From positions 1 through 14,455 of the forward strand of contig JAIOHO010000330.1 in NCBI GenBank assembly GCA_019912905.1: a DNA stretch of 14,455 bases. Direction: 5' to 3'. The first letter of the stretch is position 1, and each line of letters starts with the position of its first letter. The position numbers were made by a program, and so were the translations under genes. This document shows, piece after piece, positions 5,193 through 13,809 of this stretch. The notes beneath the pieces were generated by a model. It did no database searches. It worked only from the letters and a program-made list of their open reading frames with translations, and had not been told where the DNA came from. Origin of the DNA: Anaerolineae bacterium (GTDB lineage: Bacteria; Chloroflexota; Anaerolineae; Aggregatilineales; Phototrophicaceae).

Positions 5193-8100
5193 ATGGGCCT
5201 GGCGATCATCCTCTTTCTCGGTGGGGCAGTCATCTTCGTATGGCTGTATTTGTGGCTGCGCCAGCACCAGAACCTGGGCCAGCAGCCCGCTATGGAGCAG
5301 GTGCTGCATGAGGTCCCCGCGTTTTCCGGGGATGATGCCGTGCTGGTGTCACGCGAGCACGGCCAATTGGTGTATGTCAACGACCGCGCGCGCCGCTGGC
5401 TGGAGATGAACGGCTCCAACCCGAATCTGGAATATGTCGCGCGCTTTGCCGAACCGAGCGACAGCTTTCTCGAACTTTTTGCCCGCGAGTTTCAGACCTC
5501 GTTTCAACTCGGCCCGCGCTGGGTGGAGGCCTCCTCGCACCGCATCCCAGCAGGCAGCGAGATGCGCACCGTGGTGGTCATGCGCGAATTGGGCGCGACC
5601 ACGACCAGCCCTGAAGCGCTGGACCTGTCGCAGGCGATGACGATCATCAACACCATCGGCGAGATGGTCAATGCCAGCCAGAGTGTCGAGCAGGTGCTGC
5701 AAAGTCTGCTGTCAATCGTCAATCAGGCGGTGCCCGCCGCTGCCGGTGAAATCTGCCTGTGGGATGAAGCGGCGCAGGTGCTGCATCCGCGCGGCTGGAT
5801 TGGCGACGCAGCTTATGTGCTGCGGCTGGCGGAGGCCGGGGGAGTTTATCAGGTTGGGGAAGGCATTACCGGCTGGATCGCCCAGCACCGCCGCCCGGTG
5901 CTCTCGGTCGATCCCAGCGCGCAGGCCGCCATCTTACCCAAGCTGAGTGACAGCCTCTATAGCAGCTTTATCGGCGTCCCGCTCGTTTTGAGCGAGCGCT
6001 TTGTCGGGACTTTTGAGCTGGCCGCGCAGGAGACCGGGGCGTTTACCCAGCGCGATCTGGCCCTGCTCCAGGCAATCAGCAAGCAGCTTGCCATCGCCAT
6101 TCATAACGCCGAGTTGTACACGGCGCAGTCGCAGCGCATCGAAGATATGGTCAGCTTGCAGCAGGTCATGCAGCAGGCCGACAGCGGCGATTACGTGCGC
6201 TCGGTGTATGCGGCGCTGCACGAGCGGCTGGCGCGTTTCGTCGGCGCGGATATGTGCGGCATCCTGCTGTACGACGCGCAGAAACAGGCGCTGGTGCCGC
6301 AGCTTCCATTTCATGGCGTGCCCGATCAGGTCACGCGCCAATACGACATCCCGATGCCAGCAGGCAGTCCGCAGCGTCACATCTGGGAGCAGCAGTCGCA
6401 TTGGATTTCCAACGACGTCACGGATGAGCCGCTGATCGAGGTGCTGGGGTTGATGTCGCTGGTCAACGTGACCGGCATTTACAACACCGCGCTTATTCCG
6501 ATGGAGATTGGCGACCGGCGCATCGGCGCGATTCAGTTGAGCAACAAACGCGCCGAGGGCGGCTTTACGCTGCGGGACGTGCAAAACCTGCGCATTCTGG
6601 TAGCCCAGGCCGCCATCGTCGTGGAAAACACGCGCCTGTACCAGCTTGAGGAAAGCCGCGAAGTCGAACTGCTGGGCTTGCAGGAAATTACCCACGCGAT
6701 CAGTGTCTTCGGCAACGAGGACGGCCTGTTCGCCGAAATCAACCAGCGCATCGCCAGCCTGATGCAGAGCGAATTGTGCGGCATTCTGCTGCATGATGCT
6801 GCCGATCAGACCCTGGTGGCGCGTGCGCCGTTCTATGGGGTCGCGCGCGATCAGGTTCACTACTTTGATGTGCCGCTGACACCCGGCAGTCGCATCGAGG
6901 CGCTGTGGCACGAGGAAGATGCCTGGTACACCAATGCGGTGGCAACCGACCGGGTGATTATCGAAGCGGGACTCGAAGCGTTGGCCGACGTCGTGGGCGC
7001 GCGCCAGCTCTTGATGGTGCCGCTGTCGATCGGCGGGCGGCGCCTGGGCGTGGTGCAGGTCGCCAACAAAAATGGCGGCGCGCCATTCGACGACGAGGAT
7101 GTGCGCCTGCTGACAATCTTCGCGACGCAAGCCGCCGCGATAATCGAAAATGCGCGGCTGTATCGGGATCTCGAACAGCGCGCCTCAGAATCTGAAGGGC
7201 TGCGGCGCATCGCGGAACTGGCCGGTGCGCTGCTGACGGCGGACGAACCGCTGACGCCGGTGCTGGCCGAAATCGCCAGCCTGACCCACAGCCCGATCGT
7301 GTTTGTCAGCGTGTTCGACGAAACCGGCGCGACTCTGCTGACCTACCCGCGTTATGTATATGGCATCGAACTGGGTGAACTGCTGGCCCAGGCGGTGACG
7401 CGCGAAACGGCTGAAGCGCCGGTGGCTGTGTCCCGCCGGATGTACGTAAATGCCGATGTCGCCGCGCGCCAGCCGGTCGCTTACTACAACCTGACGCAGC
7501 AGCTTGACATCACGGCGCTGGCGATTGTGCCGCTGCTGGTGGGGGATCGCTGTCTGGGCGAACTGGGCGTCGCCAACCGCGCCGAGCCGCCCTACCGCCG
7601 GGCCGACGACGAGGCCGTGCTGCGTTCGGTCGCCATGCAGGTTGCGGCTGCGCTGGATCGGGTGACGCTGTACCAATCGGCAGGCCAGAACCTCAACCGG
7701 CGCATGCAGGAACTCGACGCAATCTCCCGCGTGAGCAACGAACTGACCCTGACGCTCGATTTCGATCATATTCTGGGTGTCATTCTCGACGAAGCGATCA
7801 AGGCTTCCGGGGCGGATGGCGGCACGGTGGCTCTGCTGCGACCGGCGGAGCGCTGGCGTGTGCCCGGCCAGCCGGAAATCGAACGCCGCATCGGGGATGC
7901 GCTGGACGGGCTGGCGGATGTCGAACGGCAGGCGGTGGCCCGCCGGGGTGAGGCTGTACTGGTATCCGATTATGCTGAAGCCGAAGGGTACCCGCTGCCT
8001 GCTGCGGCACAGTCGGCGCTGGCGACGGCCTTTATATACGAAGATCAGGTGGTGGGTATCATCCACCTGTATCATCAGCAGCCACACACTTTCGACGAAC

Positions 8101-11100
8101 GTGAGAGCGAATTCCTGCGCACGCTGGCGGCGAAGGCCGCGCTCGGTCACGGCAACGCTATCCGTTATGAGGACCAGGTCGAGCGCAGCAACCAGCTTCG
8201 CCGACGCGTCGAGCAGTTGAATCAGATTTTCGAACTGGGGCAGATGCTCCAGACCAACACCGACCCGGTCATTATGCTGGAGGCGATTGCCTACAGCGTA
8301 CAGCAAAGCGTAGGCTATGATGTCGTGCTGATGCTGCTGCTGGATGAGGACGACGGGATTCTGCGCCGCACGGCCCAGGCCGGTCTGCCGCTGGATGTGT
8401 TTCAAGCCAGCAAGGGTCAGGTGCTGCCGCGCGAGACGCTGTTCGCCTTGCAGAATGAACAGTACCGCATCAGCGAGTCGTATTTCTTCCCGGCGGACCG
8501 GCGTGCGGAATGGGGCCGTGCCGGTGATCTGAGCGCACTCGACACGACCTTTGACGGCCAGCGGATGATCGAGGCAGCCAGCGGCGGCGACTGGCACATG
8601 GGGGACCTGCTGCTGGTCCCGCTGAATAACTCCGCAGGTTCGGTCATGGGCCTGATGGCCCTCGACAGCCCACAGGATAACCGCCGCCCCGGTCGATTCA
8701 CGATCGAACTGCTGGAAATCTTCGGACATCAGGCCGCGACCACCATCGAAAACACGCGGCTGTATCTCGACTCGATCACCAGCGCCGAGCAGCAGGCGCG
8801 GCTCAATGAGATTATGGAGACGATTGCCAGCCACCTGGACATCGCTTCGATCCTCCAGGCGATGGCGCGCGGCGCGCTGCGCATGCTGCCGTTTATGCGT
8901 ATGACGGCGGCGCTGATCGACCAGGATCGCCAGGTATTCGATATTTTGCGGATCGTCGTGCGGGCGGATAGTTCGCTCGACATTCAGCGCGAAACGTGGC
9001 CGTCGCTGGACCACAGCGCGCTGGGTCGCAGCTATGCGGAAAATCAGGATTATCTGTATTACGCCGGGGAAGCGGCCATCGACAATTATGATGACCTGCG
9101 CGACTGGCATACGAATGGCGAGCGCACCAGTCTGGTGATGCCGGTGGCAGCCGGCGGCGAACGGCTGGGCGCACTGCATATTGGCAGCGATCTGGTCCAT
9201 GCCTTTGGCTTCGTGGAATTCCGCCCGCTGCTGCGCCGTATGGCGAACCTGGCGGCGGTGGCGATCCAGAACACACACCTGCTGGAACATGCGGTGGATC
9301 TGCGCCAGTTTAACGAGTCGGTCGTCCAGTCGATTCAGCAGGGCATCGTCGTGCTGGATAAATCCGGGCGCATCATGACCCTGAATGCGTTTATGCGCCA
9401 GCGCTACGCCTGGGAAGCCAGCGCCATCGGCCAGGACCTGTTTGAGTATCGACCGGAACTGCGCCGCCCGCTGCTGGAGAGTGTGCGCCGGACGCTCGAC
9501 GCGGGTGAACTCCAGGAACATCTTCAGCTCCACGTGAATTTCAACGAACGGCCCCAGGTGTGCAACATCTACATCTATCCTCTGGGCAGCACGGATCAGG
9601 TGCGCGGCGCGGTGCTGCTGCTCGAAGACCTGACCGAGCGCGCCCAACTGGAACATGACCTGGAAGCCCGCGCCATTCAACTGGCCGCCCTGACGGAAGT
9701 CTCCAGCCGCATTACCGCCTCCCTCGATCACAGCGAAGTGGTGGCGCTGGCCCTCAGCGCGCTGGATCGCATCATTGAGTACGACACGCTGACGTTCTGG
9801 CTGCGTGATGGCGATTTTCTGGTGCTGCAAGGCGCGAAAGACTATGAAGACGATACCATGCCGGTGGGGGCCAAGGTGCGCGTCAGTTCGCACGATCGCC
9901 TCAGCCACGTGGTCGATGAACGTAAGGTCTATTCTATCAGCCGCTTGCAGGGGTGGGATGCACTGCCCGGCGAGCACGGCGCGCAAAGCTGGATGGGTGT
10001 GCCGCTGGTCAGCCAGGGCCACGTCGTCGGTGTGATTGCGCTGTGCAAGGCGGAGCCTGGCTACTATGACCGGCAGGCGGAGCAGGCTGCGTTCGCCTTC
10101 GGCAATCAGGTGGCGGTCGCCCTGGCAAATGCCGACCTGTTCCGCGAAGCCGAGCGCCGCACCCAGCGGCTGAGCCTGCTGAACCGGGTGTCGGTTGCGC
10201 TGGGGCAGTCCCTCGACAGTGAGGACATCCTCGAAATTGCCCTGCGGGAAATCGCCCATGTGCTGAGCATGGAGCAGGCCTTCGGCCTGATGTTTGAGCG
10301 CGACTTGCAGATCGGGCGCGTGGTGGTCGAACACCCGCGCGGCGACAAGCCGCCGGACAAGGTCATCGACCTGCGTTCCAGCCCGACCTATCACCACATT
10401 CGGCGCACGGTCAAGACGCTGATGATTCAGGACATTACCGAAGCGCCGCCGGAACTGGCGGACGTGGTGCGCGAACTGGCCCCACGCATGATTTCGGCTT
10501 ATGTCCTCATCCCTATGGCAATTGGCGGACAGGTGATCGGCGCATTCGAGATGGTCGATTACGGCGGTCCGCGCACCTTTGACCCTGAACAGACCGACCT
10601 GGGCCGCATCATCGCCAATCAAGCCGCGATCGCCATTCAGAATACCAGCCTGCTCGAACAAACCCTGGTGCGCAGCCGTGAACTGGAAACGCTGCTGGAA
10701 GCGGCGCAGGCCACCTCCCTGACGCTGGATGTGCGCGAGGTTTACCGCAGCGTCGTGGAACTGATGATGCACGCGCTGGATATGGACGACTGCGCCCTGA
10801 TGATCTGGGACGACGTGGACCGCACCGTGGAAGTCCAGGTCGATGTCAACCGCAGCGGCAACCCGGATCGCATTAGCGCGCCAGGGACACGCCTGAATCT
10901 GTCGGATTATCCGACCAAGCTGCGCGCGCTCGAAAAACGTGAGGTGGTGCTGCTCAGTCGCGACAGTGACGATCTGTCCGGCAAAGAGCGCCAGGAACTG
11001 GAAGTGGCGGATGACATGGCCCAGATGCTGGTGCCGCTGATCGCGCGAGACAGCGTCATCGGCCTGGTGCAGCTTGAACTGGAAGCGGAATATCGCACCT

Positions 11101-13409
11101 TCACCCATCGGGAAATCCGGCTGGCCCAGGCGCTCGGCGCGCAGGCGGCCACCGCCATCGAGAATGCGCGGCTATCGACCGAAACCGCCAACCGCGTCGA
11201 AGAACTGTACATCATCAACGATTTCAGCCAGGCGATTTCCGCCACCACCGATATTGAGGAAATGATGCGGATGGTGCGCGACCGCGTGCCCGGCGTGACC
11301 GGCGTCGAAGAACTGTACCTGGCGCTGCACGATGTCGAAAGCGGCGAGATTACCTTCCCGCTGTACGTGAGGAACGGCGTCGAGCAGGAGATGCCCGCGC
11401 GCCAGATCAGCGACGACGAAGTCTCGTTTATCCTGCGCAACCGCCGCCCGCTGAGTATGGGCAGCGATTACTTCAGCCCGGATGAACTGCGCCGCAGCCT
11501 GGGCATCCGCAATACCGAGGGCGATGTCAAGAGCTACCTGGGTGTGCCGCTGATTTCGGGCGATCAGGTCCTGGGTGTGCTGGCCGTGCGCGACCCGAAC
11601 CGTACCCGCGCCTTTGGGGTCAACAGCCAGGGTATTCTGATGACCGTTGCGGCACAATTGGCGGCGGCCATCCAGAACGCGCACCTGATCGGTCGGCTAA
11701 GTTCCGTGAACGACGAACTCAGTCTGCTGAACCGAAATCTGGAACAGGCCGTCGAGACGCGCACCGAGGAGCTTTCTGAAGAACGCGACCGCGTGAATAC
11801 GCTCTATCGCATCACGGCGGAACTGGCCCGGACGCTGGACCTGGAGCGCGTGCTGCGGCGGGCGCTGGAAATGGTGGCCGGGGCGGTCGGCGCCGAAGAT
11901 GGCGTCATCATGCAGATCAACCCGACGACCGACCTGCTGCATCCGCGCGCGGCGCTGGGGTTGGGGGCGCAGGCCAGCAGCGAAGATTATGTCCACCCGG
12001 CATCCGCTCTGGCGACTGCACTGGTTCAGGAGCAGGGCACCGAGCGCGCCTATCTCGTCGATGACCTGATGGCGAACGAATACTGGGACCCGACCGTGCC
12101 CGGCGCGGAAGGCTATCGCAGTGCGCTGGCGGTGCTGCTGGAAATCAACGACGACATTCTGGGCGTGATGATCCTGCTGTCGCAGGAGCAGGGCGTCTTT
12201 ACGCAGGCGCATGTTCGCCTGGTGCTGGCTGCTGCCAATCAGGTGGCCGCCGCCATCAACAACTCCGACCTGTATTACCTGAATCGCGATCAGGCCGAGC
12301 GTCTGGGGATGCTGGTGCTGGCCGAACAGCAGGAAGCGCAGAAGGGCAATGCCATCCTCGAAGGCATCGCCGACGGCGTCATGCTGGCGGATTCCAGCGG
12401 CCAGATCGTGCGTTTCAATACGGCTGCCGAGCGCATCCTCGAACTGCCGCGCCGCCAGGTGATCGGTCAATCCATGTCGACTCTGGTGGGCTTGCAGGCT
12501 CGTTGGATGAGTGTTATCGAGCGCTGGTCGAAATCGCCCGATCAGGACCCCTCGGACGGTTTCCTGTCCGACCAGATCGAGATCGGCCAGAAAATGGTCA
12601 ACGTGCGCCTGTCGCCGGTCCGCACCGACAGCCAGTACCTGGGGACCGTGCTGGTGTTCCGTGATGTGACCAAGGAATTTGAAGCGGACCGCCTCAAGAG
12701 CGAGTTTATTTCCAACGTGTCGCACGAACTGCGCACGCCGATGACCAGTATCAAAGGATATGCCGACCTGATGGCGCTGGGGGCTGCCGGTGGGCTGACC
12801 GACCCGCAGAAGGATTTTATTGCCAAAATCAAGGCGAATGCCGACCGGCTGGGCATCCTGGTGGATGATCTGCTCAATATCTCGAAGATCGACGCGGGTA
12901 CCGAACGACTGGCGCTGGCTGAAGTGGATATGGGCCACACTCTGCAAACCGTGATCAACAATTTGCAGGGGCGCGCCGAGCACGAACGCAAGCAGATTCA
13001 GGTGTCGCTGCATGTCGCGCCGGACCTGCCGACGATCGAGGGTGACCCCAACAAGATCACCCAGATCTTCACCAACCTGGTGGACAACGCGTTCAATTAT
13101 ACCTATGCCGGTGGCAGCATTGACCTCGACGCGCGCCGCGACGGGGATGACCGCATCGTGGTGGCGGTCCAGGATACCGGCATCGGGATCGCCGATGAAT
13201 TTAAGGATCGGATCTGGGAGCGGTTCGGACGTTATGAAGAACACGCGCTGGTGATGGACGTGGCAGGCACGGGCCTGGGACTGCCGATCGTCAAGACCCT
13301 GGTCGAGATGCACGGCGGGCAGGTCTGGTTTGAAACGGAACTGGGAAAAGGGACGACGTTTTTCGTGTCACTGCCTGTTGAACAGGCCAAGATTGGGCAA
13401 GCTGGATAA
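5193..13409 (+). CDS. Giant membrane-anchored multi-GAF/PAS sensor histidine kinase (2738 aa)
   Basis: Residues 3-22 form one membrane helix; the following arginine predicts that everything else is cytoplasmic. A PAS-like domain (about 38-134) comes first. Then come 12 GAF domains, each recognisable by its closing helix (for example IVVENTRLY at 475-483 and TTIENTRLY at 1183-1191). The closing helices begin at residues 301, 475, 649, 819, 984, 1183, 1356, 1642, 1813, 1987, 2158 and 2353. A second PAS domain (about 1374-1483) splits GAF7 from GAF8, a coiled coil lies between GAF11 and GAF12, and a third PAS domain is at about 2385-2497. The kinase core is complete: phosphorylatable His2511 (VSHELRTP), N box NLVDNA (2628-2633), G1 DTGIGI (2661-2666) and G2 GTGLGL (2692-2697). 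There is no receiver domain inside. GAGGG at 5185-5189 supports ATG 5193. A second REC gene follows 14 bases downstream. The ligands are unknown. Confidence 0.95.
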   Translation: MGLAIILFLGGAVIFVWLYLWLRQHQNLGQQPAMEQVLHEVPAFSGDDAVLVSREHGQLVYVNDRARRWLEMNGSNPNLEYVARFAEPSDSFLELFAREFQTSFQLGPRWVEASSHRIPAGSEMRTVVVMRELGATTTSPEALDLSQAMTIINTIGEMVNASQSVEQVLQSLLSIVNQAVPAAAGEICLWDEAAQVLHPRGWIGDAAYVLRLAEAGGVYQVGEGITGWIAQHRRPVLSVDPSAQAAILPKLSDSLYSSFIGVPLVLSERFVGTFELAAQETGAFTQRDLALLQAISKQLAIAIHNAELYTAQSQRIEDMVSLQQVMQQADSGDYVRSVYAALHERLARFVGADMCGILLYDAQKQALVPQLPFHGVPDQVTRQYDIPMPAGSPQRHIWEQQSHWISNDVTDEPLIEVLGLMSLVNVTGIYNTALIPMEIGDRRIGAIQLSNKRAEGGFTLRDVQNLRILVAQAAIVVENTRLYQLEESREVELLGLQEITHAISVFGNEDGLFAEINQRIASLMQSELCGILLHDAADQTLVARAPFYGVARDQVHYFDVPLTPGSRIEALWHEEDAWYTNAVATDRVIIEAGLEALADVVGARQLLMVPLSIGGRRLGVVQVANKNGGAPFDDEDVRLLTIFATQAAAIIENARLYRDLEQRASESEGLRRIAELAGALLTADEPLTPVLAEIASLTHSPIVFVSVFDETGATLLTYPRYVYGIELGELLAQAVTRETAEAPVAVSRRMYVNADVAARQPVAYYNLTQQLDITALAIVPLLVGDRCLGELGVANRAEPPYRRADDEAVLRSVAMQVAAALDRVTLYQSAGQNLNRRMQELDAISRVSNELTLTLDFDHILGVILDEAIKASGADGGTVALLRPAERWRVPGQPEIERRIGDALDGLADVERQAVARRGEAVLVSDYAEAEGYPLPAAAQSALATAFIYEDQVVGIIHLYHQQPHTFDERESEFLRTLAAKAALGHGNAIRYEDQVERSNQLRRRVEQLNQIFELGQMLQTNTDPVIMLEAIAYSVQQSVGYDVVLMLLLDEDDGILRRTAQAGLPLDVFQASKGQVLPRETLFALQNEQYRISESYFFPADRRAEWGRAGDLSALDTTFDGQRMIEAASGGDWHMGDLLLVPLNNSAGSVMGLMALDSPQDNRRPGRFTIELLEIFGHQAATTIENTRLYLDSITSAEQQARLNEIMETIASHLDIASILQAMARGALRMLPFMRMTAALIDQDRQVFDILRIVVRADSSLDIQRETWPSLDHSALGRSYAENQDYLYYAGEAAIDNYDDLRDWHTNGERTSLVMPVAAGGERLGALHIGSDLVHAFGFVEFRPLLRRMANLAAVAIQNTHLLEHAVDLRQFNESVVQSIQQGIVVLDKSGRIMTLNAFMRQRYAWEASAIGQDLFEYRPELRRPLLESVRRTLDAGELQEHLQLHVNFNERPQVCNIYIYPLGSTDQVRGAVLLLEDLTERAQLEHDLEARAIQLAALTEVSSRITASLDHSEVVALALSALDRIIEYDTLTFWLRDGDFLVLQGAKDYEDDTMPVGAKVRVSSHDRLSHVVDERKVYSISRLQGWDALPGEHGAQSWMGVPLVSQGHVVGVIALCKAEPGYYDRQAEQAAFAFGNQVAVALANADLFREAERRTQRLSLLNRVSVALGQSLDSEDILEIALREIAHVLSMEQAFGLMFERDLQIGRVVVEHPRGDKPPDKVIDLRSSPTYHHIRRTVKTLMIQDITEAPPELADVVRELAPRMISAYVLIPMAIGGQVIGAFEMVDYGGPRTFDPEQTDLGRIIANQAAIAIQNTSLLEQTLVRSRELETLLEAAQATSLTLDVREVYRSVVELMMHALDMDDCALMIWDDVDRTVEVQVDVNRSGNPDRISAPGTRLNLSDYPTKLRALEKREVVLLSRDSDDLSGKERQELEVADDMAQMLVPLIARDSVIGLVQLELEAEYRTFTHREIRLAQALGAQAATAIENARLSTETANRVEELYIINDFSQAISATTDIEEMMRMVRDRVPGVTGVEELYLALHDVESGEITFPLYVRNGVEQEMPARQISDDEVSFILRNRRPLSMGSDYFSPDELRRSLGIRNTEGDVKSYLGVPLISGDQVLGVLAVRDPNRTRAFGVNSQGILMTVAAQLAAAIQNAHLIGRLSSVNDELSLLNRNLEQAVETRTEELSEERDRVNTLYRITAELARTLDLERVLRRALEMVAGAVGAEDGVIMQINPTTDLLHPRAALGLGAQASSEDYVHPASALATALVQEQGTERAYLVDDLMANEYWDPTVPGAEGYRSALAVLLEINDDILGVMILLSQEQGVFTQAHVRLVLAAANQVAAAINNSDLYYLNRDQAERLGMLVLAEQQEAQKGNAILEGIADGVMLADSSGQIVRFNTAAERILELPRRQVIGQSMSTLVGLQARWMSVIERWSKSPDQDPSDGFLSDQIEIGQKMVNVRLSPVRTDSQYLGTVLVFRDVTKEFEADRLKSEFISNVSHELRTPMTSIKGYADLMALGAAGGLTDPQKDFIAKIKANADRLGILVDDLLNISKIDAGTERLALAEVDMGHTLQTVINNLQGRAEHERKQIQVSLHVAPDLPTIEGDPNKITQIFTNLVDNAFNYTYAGGSIDLDARRDGDDRIVVAVQDTGIGIADEFKDRIWERFGRYEEHALVMDVAGTGLGLPIVKTLVEMHGGQVWFETELGKGTTFFVSLPVEQAKIGQAG
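6153..7163 (+). repeat. Tandem internal duplication: GAF2 and GAF3 of the giant kinase
   Basis: Two adjacent domains are much more alike than the rest of the array. MCGILLYDAQ and LCGILLHDAA, PFHGVPDQV and PFYGVARDQV, and YDIPMPAGS and FDVPLTPGS lie exactly 174 residues apart. The shared Cys falls at residues 355 and 529. Later GAF domains lack this set of motifs. The copies are diverged at DNA level, so the duplication is not recent. The boundaries given are approximate. Confidence 0.7.
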
Positions 13410-13423
13410 AGGAAGACGCGGGC

Positions 13424-13807
13424 ATGGCACACATTCTCGTTGCCGAAGACGAGCGCGATATTCGAGAATTGATTAACTTCACGTTGATGTTCGCCGGACA
13501 TACCGTGACTCAGGCCGCCAATGGGGAAGAAGCCTTCGAGAAGGCATCGGCCATGGAACAAAAACCGGACCTCATCATGATGGATGTGCGCATGCCCAAA
13601 ATGACGGGCTATGAAGCCTGCCGCCGCATCAAAAGCGTGGACAACCTGAAGGACATCCCGGTCGTGTTTTTATCCGCCAAAGGTCAGGACGAAGAGATTC
13701 AGACCGGCATCGCGGCGGGCGCAGTGGCCTACATCCTCAAACCCTTCGCCCCGGAAGAACTCAACCGGCGCATCGCCGAGATTTTGCAGCAGATTGGTAC
13801 TGTCTGA
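13424..13807 (+). CDS. Stand-alone receiver (REC) domain response regulator
   Basis: The 127-residue protein is a single REC domain with no output domain. It carries acidic residues Glu8/Asp9, phosphoacceptor Asp54 (LIMMDVRMP), Ser84 in place of Thr (FLSAKG) and Lys106 (LKPF), all in the right places for phosphorylation. Such CheY- or Spo0F-like proteins pass phosphate on or bind a target when phosphorylated. ATG 13424 is preceded by AAGGAAG (13409-13415). It begins 14 bases after the kinase stop and ends 2 bases before the next gene, so it is clearly in the operon. It is a second likely partner of the giant kinase beside the REC-GGDEF-like protein. Whether the two compete, or one relays to the other, cannot be read from sequence. 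Confidence 0.92.
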   Translation: MAHILVAEDERDIRELINFTLMFAGHTVTQAANGEEAFEKASAMEQKPDLIMMDVRMPKMTGYEACRRIKSVDNLKDIPVVFLSAKGQDEEIQTGIAAGAVAYILKPFAPEELNRRIAEILQQIGTV

Positions 13808-13809
13808 CC

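Noticed and set aside
5620..7170. Phytochrome-like bilin binding by the first GAF domains
   Set aside because: The domain order is not PAS-GAF-PHY, and I see no bilin-lyase-type Cys-His context. The Cys at 355 and 529 is in an early strand, not the usual chromophore position.
7185..11108. A 1307-codon open frame on the minus strand, opposite the giant kinase
   Set aside because: The plus-strand frame has unmistakable GAF and PAS structure across the whole stretch. The antisense product is rich in His, Gln and Arg with no domain pattern, as expected from reverse reading of GC-rich codons. The same applies to the minus-strand frames at 5934-7130 and 11697-13313.
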